A stretch of 64,000 nt of DNA from CAZMNY01 sp964635375 (GTDB taxonomy: Bacteria > Planctomycetota > Planctomycetia > Pirellulales > Pirellulaceae), in the NCBI GenBank assembly GCA_964635375.1, contig CAZWOU010000016.1:1-64000 (forward strand). Reading direction: 5' to 3'. The position numbers and the translations under genes were made by a program. Below, piece after piece: positions 8,428 to 15,597 of this stretch. The notes below the pieces were generated by a model that saw only the letters and a program-made list of their open reading frames with translations, did no database searches and was not told the DNA's origin. Within the stretch, counting starts at the first letter, position 1; each line of letters starts with the position of its first letter.

Positions 8428-11400
8428 CCAGGGGAGCGAGTCGAGAATCCAGTTGTGGCGCGCCGCGTGATGCTCCGGCCAAGGTTGCTCACGGCCGGTG
8501 CGGCAATCGACAGCGAATTTCTCAACGACTAAACGTCGCACGACAGGCGGCGTACAATACGGGTCGGCGCCGGCCTGCGACGACGGTTTCTCTCGTAAGC
8601 GGAATTGGGCTCGTTGACGCGCCAATTCGGACATCGCCAAAGTTTCAACTTCTCGACCCGCGCGCGACTCAAGCAATTCCACGATGACCGGCAGCAGCCG
8701 GCCGTTGGGCAATTCGACGGTGTGGGTTCCGCATTCAACGTCTAGCAACCGCCTAACTCCTGCCCCGGCGAAGCTGAGCACCTCGCCGGGGAAGGGCAGG
8801 TCGCCGGCGCCGCAGAGGTTGCAGGTTCGGATTTCGTCGCAGTCATAACCCAATGCTTGCTCCAACCCTGCCCGTACAGCGGACTTCACAAGCTCAACCG
8901 CGATGGGCTCGGATTCGACGACAGGCCGAAATAGAGCCAGAACGCGTTCTGGTTCATTCTGGCTGCGGAAAATCGCCTCTAAGAGAGCCGCCTGCCGAAC
9001 GGCTTGCTCAAGAGGGGGCTGGTCCGGCGATTCCACTTGGGGTTGGGCCGCCAACTCGTCGTGAAATTCATGAATCTCATAGGCGGCGCGAAGCTCGCCC
9101 GGCGTTCGCTCGATGGGGCCGTGCCCTTTCCAGCCTCGCAGCCGCGAGACCCCAGCGGGACGGGGTGGTATTCGAGTCGAACTCTTTGAAATCGAGTTGG
9201 CCGTTGACGCCAGCAGTTTCACCGAGTCTCGCGTGGCTTGCAGTTGTTCCTGGAGGGAAAAGTAGCGAAGCTGCTCGCTAGTCAATTCGCCGACGGAAAC
9301 AGCGCCCGTCGGTCGAACCGTTTCCAACTCGGCTCGCATCCGATCGCAGTATGCGTTCAGACTGCTCGCAACGAGCCGCGGTTCAGGAAGCTCTCGCTCT
9401 GGCTGCGGCTCGGTGTCCGTGAGCGGATGGACTGTTGTTGCGAGTCCATTCTCACGACGTTGAACGTCGAGAACGGTCGGTGTTTCCCGAGTGATATTGG
9501 CAAGTCGGCGAGCGACCGGCTGGCCCAAGAACGACTCCACGGCACGCTTGAGCGCGCGAGCGCCCAGCCGATGGTGATAACCTTGTCGAACGAGGAAGTT
9601 CATCGCGTTGGCGCTGATGCGAACCGCCGTGCGGCGAGAGACGAGGCCCTCACGTCCGAGCAATTCACGGATCGTCAATTTGGCGATCTCTGTCATTTCG
9701 GTTCGGTCGAGTTGTGAGAAGGGCACAATGCGATCAATGCGGTTGAAGAACTCAGGTCGAAAGAACCGTCTCGCCGCTCGCTCGTATGCGCGGTTGGAGT
9801 CCGAGTCGGTCGAGTTGAGCCCAATCTGTCTGGCCGCTTCTCGAACGCCGAGATTAGAAGTCATCACGATGACCGTGTTGCTGAAATCGGCAGTACGTCC
9901 GCGCGAGTCGGTCAGGCGTCCTTCACCGAGGACCTGCAACAAGAGATCAAACACGTCCGCGTGCGCCTTCTCAATTTCGTCGAGCAGAATCACAGCATAG
10001 GGCTGCCGGCGAATGGCGGCGGCCAACAACCCATCGGGGTCTTGCCGCGTGCCCACAAGTCTCGCGGCGCCGGCGTAGGAACTATACTCGTTCATGTCGA
10101 AGCGGATCATCCGCGACTCGTCCGAAAACATGGTCTGGGCAAGCGCTTTGGCGCACTGCGTCTTGCCGACGCCGGTGGGGCCGAGAAACAGCATCGTGGA
10201 GATTGGCTTGGTAGGGTCGTTCATCCCTGCTTTGGCGATCATTACCGCATCGGCCGAAGCCTCTACGCCGTCGCGTTGCCCAATGATCCGCGTTCTCAAT
10301 TGCTCGACAACCTCGCGGCGGCACAATGCCTGATGGCTGTTGAGCAACCCGATGGAAATACCGTTGGCGCTGCAGAAAGCTCGATAGATCTGGATCGCGG
10401 CGATAGTCTGGTTCTTGGACTTGGCGGCGATTCGGCGCATGAAGCCGGCTGCCTTTCCCGGAAACGCCGCTGTTCGATCGTAGCGACGGTGAATCTCCCA
10501 AACCGTGGGGATGGCGTCGAGATGAAACTCGCAGCGGAACTCGTTTTCCAGTTGCCTCCGCTCGTGGATCAAAATGCGAAGCGTGTCTTCGTCGTTGGTG
10601 GCGTCGATGTGAATCGCCTGGAATTGATCAGCGAGTCCGCGATCGCGCTCTTGAAAGGCCGCCCATTGCCCCGTGGTCAATTCACTCAGCACGCGAACAC
10701 GGCGACGATAGATGTGGCTGCGCAATACGTCAGCCACGCTCAGCTGACTGCAACTGCTCTTTCCCGCCTCAAAAAGACCCAGGAAGTTGCCAAAGCAGAG
10801 GACATGTCCCCGCCGATACGACTCGCGAACGATCGCCAACAACCGACTTTCCCATTGGCCCACGTAAGACATGCCGGAAATCAAACGTTGGGGTGAAATC
10901 AACCAATGCCCCCTCCGATTGACGTAGGCGCTTCTCCGCTTCGACACGACCCGACGTATGTGCTCGTGGATTATCGAAGTCTTGCCGCACAGGCGAGGCC
11001 CAATGATGGCGACGGGGCGGCGCGAACTGTCCGTCAACGCCGTCTTTAGGCGACTGATTTCATCTTCCCGCAACACGGCGCGCTTGAGACCGTCTGGGTA
11101 CTGCCAGTCCAAGCAGCGGCCGACCCGGTTGAGTTCCTCGGAACCGCTTGCCTGTTCGCTATTCCAAAGCGTCGCAAGCTGGTTCAGCTCGCTAGCCGAG
11201 AACTTCTGTCGTACGCCAACATCCAACTCGATTGTGGCGACCCAAGCTCGGCCTGCGAGGGAGGGGAGCGAGATCCAGAGGTTCTCGCGCTTGGCGGCTC
11301 GTATCGCGTCCCGAAAATGCTTCGTCAAAACCTCTGTGGCTCGCTGGGGAAGCAGGTGTTCCGCGTCCAAGTCAAACCAAAGTTCGGGCACGCTTGGCGA

Positions 11401-11727
11401 AAATGCGACCCAGCGGTCAAAACGGGGCATTACGACGAACAGCAACCGAGTCGTTGCGACATCCGATCCCAAGTCGAGGCGGAGCTTCAGCACTCGCGAG
11501 TCGCAGTCGGGGTTATAGATCGCATTGAGCAACGCGTCGTGACGCGACAGCCTGCCTAGTTGATCGAGGTTTGGCTTGTATCGTTTCGCCAACTTCGACA
11601 ACGCTCGTGAGAGACTCAGGTCGAAACACCTCGGATGGCCGCCGAACAACGGCGCGCAGGCAAACCCCTTCCCGCCGCCATTCGGGTCCTTCTGGGCCTG
11701 TACCAATATTGGTAAACGACACTTCAT
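8398..11727 (-). CDS. Clp/Hsp100-like double AAA ATPase with release-factor-like C-terminus (clp-B)
   Basis: 1,109 residues. The N-terminal region (1-210) is related to those of clp-A and clp-C rather than to Clp_N. D1 keeps Walker A GPRLCGKT (243-250) but has VLCFGN (309-314) at Walker B and ADQFQ (366-370) where ClpB has the arginine-finger pair. Loop MSYVGQWESR (286-295) matches pore loop 1. D2 has intact Walker A GPTGVGKT (516-523), Walker B LLDE (581-584), NRID finger near 662 and sensor-2 GARAL, but lacks GYVG. After about 745 comes a 360-residue extension: a probable helical or coiled region (786-841), then a segment (about 926-1095) similar to class I release factors, with SFAGAGVRRLLDVECGTH (985-1002) on the RF core motif and FAVDCRTG near the end resembling the RF2 C-terminal KDLRTG. 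No GGQ. Its ATG overlaps the clp-A stop by one base (TAATG), implying translational coupling. Confidence 0.83.
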   Translation of the reverse strand: MKCRLPILVQAQKDPNGGGKGFACAPLFGGHPRCFDLSLSRALSKLAKRYKPNLDQLGRLSRHDALLNAIYNPDCDSRVLKLRLDLGSDVATTRLLFVVMPRFDRWVAFSPSVPELWFDLDAEHLLPQRATEVLTKHFRDAIRAAKRENLWISLPSLAGRAWVATIELDVGVRQKFSASELNQLATLWNSEQASGSEELNRVGRCLDWQYPDGLKRAVLREDEISRLKTALTDSSRRPVAIIGPRLCGKTSIIHEHIRRVVSKRRSAYVNRRGHWLISPQRLISGMSYVGQWESRLLAIVRESYRRGHVLCFGNFLGLFEAGKSSCSQLSVADVLRSHIYRRRVRVLSELTTGQWAAFQERDRGLADQFQAIHIDATNDEDTLRILIHERRQLENEFRCEFHLDAIPTVWEIHRRYDRTAAFPGKAAGFMRRIAAKSKNQTIAAIQIYRAFCSANGISIGLLNSHQALCRREVVEQLRTRIIGQRDGVEASADAVMIAKAGMNDPTKPISTMLFLGPTGVGKTQCAKALAQTMFSDESRMIRFDMNEYSSYAGAARLVGTRQDPDGLLAAAIRRQPYAVILLDEIEKAHADVFDLLLQVLGEGRLTDSRGRTADFSNTVIVMTSNLGVREAARQIGLNSTDSDSNRAYERAARRFFRPEFFNRIDRIVPFSQLDRTEMTEIAKLTIRELLGREGLVSRRTAVRISANAMNFLVRQGYHHRLGARALKRAVESFLGQPVARRLANITRETPTVLDVQRRENGLATTVHPLTDTEPQPERELPEPRLVASSLNAYCDRMRAELETVRPTGAVSVGELTSEQLRYFSLQEQLQATRDSVKLLASTANSISKSSTRIPPRPAGVSRLRGWKGHGPIERTPGELRAAYEIHEFHDELAAQPQVESPDQPPLEQAVRQAALLEAIFRSQNEPERVLALFRPVVESEPIAVELVKSAVRAGLEQALGYDCDEIRTCNLCGAGDLPFPGEVLSFAGAGVRRLLDVECGTHTVELPNGRLLPVIVELLESRAGREVETLAMSELARQRAQFRLREKPSSQAGADPYCTPPVVRRLVVEKFAVDCRTGREQPWPEHHAARHNWILDSLPWPLELNYPSN

Positions 11728-14700
11728 TAATCGTCGAGCAATCGTTGGAGTTGAACAGTGAGATTCGCTTCGAGAAGAACAGGGATCGCCTGCAACAGAG
11801 ACTCGCTGGGGAGTTTCAGGTTCGTCTTCAGTTCGAAATCGTGGGCCTGGTTCTTCTCCAAATCGTATTGCCGGCGGCGTGGCGCGTGTTGTAAGAAGCC
11901 ACGCCTCAAGACGTTTCGTGGCGGGTTGTAGCCGACTAGCTTTCCCGCCGACGCTTCCACCATGCAGGCGTCGCGTCCGCCACGGTCCCCGAACTCGTGG
12001 CGTCCCCGTTCCAATTCCAAGATCGAAAAGGCTGCCTCGCCCTTAATAACGAGCCCCACGCCAATGACATCGAATTCTAACGCGTCAAGTTCCGCGCCAC
12101 GGTAGGCATCGATCACCTTCTTCCTGTTGGAACCGCCATCCGGCTCCTCCAGTTCGCCATCAGTTTCCTGCTCAACGTCCGCCAGCAATCGCAATACCGG
12201 CTGAGGCATTCCAGCGGCTTGGGGCTTGTTGAATTCGGGCGCATCCGCGTCCAACTCGGGTCGATACCGGCGGTAGACGAACAAAGACGTTTGCCATTTC
12301 TGGCTGGCGGCATATGCCTCGTAGGCGGCGGCCAGTTGCCCTAACCTCGACTTGGACTCGCTGTAAATGCTCAAAGTTACCGACGTCGCTTTGTCCGCAT
12401 CAAAACGATGGATTTCGGTCAGCAGTCGAATGAGCCGGCGTTCCAGTGCGTTGGCGTCGTCGTTGAGCTTGTCGGGAGAAGGCGACTTGTCCTGATAGAA
12501 CGACAAGAAGGACCGCTCTTCCATCGCGCTTGCATCCTGTTCCAAGCCTTCGACGTCTTGAATGATCGACTGCAATCGCTGATGCCTCTGAACCTCTTGC
12601 ACGCTCAAATAAGCAAGGCGGTTGTGGGGCTGCTTCTTCAGGCGCCGCCGCAACATCTCTTCGCGTTGGTCGAGCCGAAACAGTTCATTGCGCAGACGCA
12701 GCGTAGTGGAGCCGTTCGCAAGACGTTGAGTCCGACGTCGTGACACGCTCAAGAGGCTCAGCGCGTGATGAAGGTTGACGGCAAGGCGGTTCGCTTGCAT
12801 GGGCATTACGGCGGCGTCCAGCGTTATCAGGCCATCCTGACAGTCGACCGTGACGGAGAAGCCGTGGTCCCCGGTGTGATTGTTGAGCCGGTCCGCGAGC
12901 GGCGCGGCGATCGTTCGCTCGATGACTCGTTTTAGCGGTCGGGCGCCGAGCGTCGATTCAACTCCGTCGGCCGCCAGTTGGGCGAAAGCCTCGTCGCTAA
13001 CTTCGATTGTCAACTCCCTGTATTTTGCCCCGTCGCGTTGCCTGAGCTTGTTCAGTTCGCGTTTTGCAATGGCCTGGATCGCTTGCGAGCCGAGAGGCCG
13101 AAAGGGGACGATGCGGTCGAGTCGATTAAACAGTTCGGGTCGCATGAACTCGCGCACTCTGCGCACAAAGAACAACTCGGCATCGACGCTTTGCGATTCT
13201 GCGTCGCCGAGACCCAGGCGTGACCCGCGATAGGCGTCGGCGCCCAAGTTCGAGGTCATTATGATCACGCTATTGCGGAAGTCGGCAACTCGGCCCGAGC
13301 TATCCGTCAAGCGGCCTTCGCCGAGGATCTGCAGGAGCAAGTCAAAGAAGGCGGCGTCGGCCTTTTCAACTTCGTCAAACAGGACCACGGTAAATGGCTG
13401 CTCTCGAATCCGCCGGGTCAACAGTCCCTCGGTGGCTAACGAACCGCCGATCAGGCGATCGACCGCGATTGGATTAGAGAACTCGCTCATGTCGAAGCGA
13501 ACGAGACGGCGTTCGTTATCGTAGAGAAAGGCTGCGATCGACTTGGCCAGCTCGGTCTTGCCGACGCCGGTTGGGCCGATGAAAAACAAGGACGCCAACG
13601 GCCGATCAGGGCGGCTCAACCCCGCCTTGATCGTCGCCAACAAGTCAATCACGACGTCCACTGGATCGGCCTGCCCGATCAATCGCTGCGAGAACCAGTC
13701 GCGTGTCGCATCGATCATCATGGGCGCGTCGAGCAAAAATAGCGGCAGTCCGGTCTCCTTGGCGAATGCCCGCGTCACTTCATCCGGCTCGATGCTCTCC
13801 TCGTAAGGGGCCGTGTAGATGAGGTTTCGCAGGAACCGCAAAGGCCTCCCTGGCGCGGATGAGTAGGTTGCGAATCGGGCGTGTAACTGTTCGATGGCGA
13901 TTAACGAGTCGGCGGCGATACTGCGCACCAGCTCGGCTCGTTTTTTCGATTTTCGCCGCTTCTTTGATCTCCTCTCTGAGCTCTTCTTTCCTTTCGGCGC
14001 CGGCGGCGGCTCAACGGCGGCGGCGAGCAGGATTGCTTGCAAGCGAGCGGAGTCGGGTTCGTCGACGCGCAGAGGCTGGAAGGCGGCCAAGAGCTGAGGA
14101 TCTTGCCGTTCAATGACGGACACCTGAGCTTCAGTGCACTCGGCCACTGCCGTCAATTCGCCCCGATATAACGCGTTCCGAAGAAAGGACGCGATGCTCT
14201 GCTCGCTGTCCACCGACTGCCCAACTCCCATTAACTCCACTAAGTTCCCCAGATGAAGGACGACATTCCTTTCCGAAGTCTCCTTGAGCAGCCGTTGGCA
14301 ACGGTCCTGCCACATCCCGAACCCGGACATCCCCGCCACCAGCCGAGCTCCACTCGTCTCCCAGAATTCGCGGCCCCGCAGGTCTAGTTCCTTTCTCCGC
14401 CGAATCAGCTCATAGAATGCGGCCGTCTTGCCGACTCCGGACGGCCCGATAAGCAACACGTGCGGGTTTTTCGGCGAGCGGAGCAGTCGCGCGAAGCGTT
14501 TCGTTGTCGCCTCCGTTTCATAGGCCTGGGGAAGTTCTTCCTTGCGCAAATCTGTGGCGACTTGCTTGAGCGCCGAACCCTCTTGCGGGTTGGACCAAGG
14601 GTCTTGCGCCTCCGCCCATTTCGCGGTGGTTGGCGAGCTAACCGTGGCAGCCTCGTAGGCTAGCTCGAGGCTCTGAAACTGGGCCAGAGGAGTGAGTCTG

Positions 14701-15140
14701 TCGAGCTGGAACATTCGACCGCGGACGAGGGCCGCACGGACTTCATATTCCACCTGCCGTCGAAGTTCCTCGCGTCCCCTCACGAGAATGTCGATGTCCA
14801 GAGCTGGCACGTATGCGATGGCGTCGTGATCTCCACAGTCCCAATAGGCGAATTGCACAGGGACGTCGACTGGACGCCGCCAGGCAACATCCCCACTTGG
14901 AGGCTCGGCCGAAATGACGACTTCGTCCAGCATGACGTCGGACGACGGGCGGCGAAAATGAAGCAGCGCCGGATCGAGGCTATTGACCAAGCGTTGAATG
15001 TTGCCCAGCAGGCTTTCGACACCCTCGCTGCCGGAAATGCTCAAACGAGAGAGTTCGGGAAACAACAGCGGTTCGACATGCTTCAGTCCGCCTTCCAGAT
15101 GTTGCTTCAGGAAGGCGATGCGAATAGGGAGTTTCGGCAT
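11727..15140 (-). CDS. Clp/Hsp100-like double AAA ATPase with release-factor-like C-terminus (clp-A)
   Basis: 1,137 residues, first gene of the trio. The N-terminal region (1-190) is shared with clp-B and clp-C. D1 has Walker A GPSGVGKT (232-239), but Walker B is VVLHLGN (293-299) and the finger segment is LAAFQ (351-355), so the catalytic Glu and both arginines are gone. The aromatic pore-loop Tyr is also lost (GMSGFGMWQDR, 270-280). A very basic insert (about 384-402, mostly Lys/Arg) lies between D1 and D2. D2 has intact Walker A GPTGVGKT (522-529), Walker B LFDE (587-590) and NRLD finger, but a deletion removes GYVG. Residues 800-910 are a long coiled coil. Residues 918-1110 resemble a class I release-factor core, including VIKGEAAFSILELERGRH (1031-1048). 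The GGQ domain is absent. Expression probably starts in the 457 bases after topA. Confidence 0.83.
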   Translation of the reverse strand: MPKLPIRIAFLKQHLEGGLKHVEPLLFPELSRLSISGSEGVESLLGNIQRLVNSLDPALLHFRRPSSDVMLDEVVISAEPPSGDVAWRRPVDVPVQFAYWDCGDHDAIAYVPALDIDILVRGREELRRQVEYEVRAALVRGRMFQLDRLTPLAQFQSLELAYEAATVSSPTTAKWAEAQDPWSNPQEGSALKQVATDLRKEELPQAYETEATTKRFARLLRSPKNPHVLLIGPSGVGKTAAFYELIRRRKELDLRGREFWETSGARLVAGMSGFGMWQDRCQRLLKETSERNVVLHLGNLVELMGVGQSVDSEQSIASFLRNALYRGELTAVAECTEAQVSVIERQDPQLLAAFQPLRVDEPDSARLQAILLAAAVEPPPAPKGKKSSERRSKKRRKSKKRAELVRSIAADSLIAIEQLHARFATYSSAPGRPLRFLRNLIYTAPYEESIEPDEVTRAFAKETGLPLFLLDAPMMIDATRDWFSQRLIGQADPVDVVIDLLATIKAGLSRPDRPLASLFFIGPTGVGKTELAKSIAAFLYDNERRLVRFDMSEFSNPIAVDRLIGGSLATEGLLTRRIREQPFTVVLFDEVEKADAAFFDLLLQILGEGRLTDSSGRVADFRNSVIIMTSNLGADAYRGSRLGLGDAESQSVDAELFFVRRVREFMRPELFNRLDRIVPFRPLGSQAIQAIAKRELNKLRQRDGAKYRELTIEVSDEAFAQLAADGVESTLGARPLKRVIERTIAAPLADRLNNHTGDHGFSVTVDCQDGLITLDAAVMPMQANRLAVNLHHALSLLSVSRRRTQRLANGSTTLRLRNELFRLDQREEMLRRRLKKQPHNRLAYLSVQEVQRHQRLQSIIQDVEGLEQDASAMEERSFLSFYQDKSPSPDKLNDDANALERRLIRLLTEIHRFDADKATSVTLSIYSESKSRLGQLAAAYEAYAASQKWQTSLFVYRRYRPELDADAPEFNKPQAAGMPQPVLRLLADVEQETDGELEEPDGGSNRKKVIDAYRGAELDALEFDVIGVGLVIKGEAAFSILELERGRHEFGDRGGRDACMVEASAGKLVGYNPPRNVLRRGFLQHAPRRRQYDLEKNQAHDFELKTNLKLPSESLLQAIPVLLEANLTVQLQRLLDD

Positions 15141-15597
15141 TTCCTGGATTCTATTCTCTTGGCGGCTCAGAGACCAGCGAGTGCGCAGGACGGCTCGACG
15201 ACGACTTTAGAGCGCTCTCGCATTTTCCCAGCGTCTCAAATTGCTCCATGCAACAAGGTCTCCATCGGAATCAGACGTTGCCACGGCTGATCCTCGGGAG
15301 AAGGGCGGGAGAGCAAAGTGCTCTCATCAAGGACCAATAAAGATCAACAAAGACCAATAAGACCGTCTTGAACCTGTGGTCCTTGGAGGGCATGACGAAA
15401 CCGGCCTCAGCCGGCGATTTCTCGCCACCGATTTGGGCCCCACAGAATCGACCCGTTCGCGAATGAAAGGTTCAGCGGGGAATGAGAATTCTCGGCGGTG
15501 TTTTCGCTGCCGTCAGGCTGTGCCGACCTGCTGCGCTAGCGCCAGCGGAGGATCAGAACCGGACGCTCGACTCGCCTGGCGGCTCTGCCTGAACCGC
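15141..15597. other. Intergenic region between topA and the clp trio
   Basis: 457 bases without a supported gene. Transcription of clp-A on the minus strand should begin here because topA ends at 15598 on the same strand. I see only a short imperfect repeat (GACCAATAA/GATCAACAA/GACCAATAA near 15330-15360). No clear terminator hairpin with a T run and no convincing -35/-10 pair stood out. Confidence 0.4.

Noticed and set aside
8950..8990. A degenerate GGQ loop in clp-B (AGAGVR against SGAGGQ)
   Set aside because: The same residues align better with the release-factor core motif shared with clp-A (G...L..E.G.H). I therefore treat GGQ as absent rather than mutated.
6115..15140. Type VI secretion ClpV or canonical ClpB
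   Set aside because: No other T6SS genes are present. The N-domain, M-domain, Walker B of D1 and D2 pore loop all differ from ClpV and ClpB.
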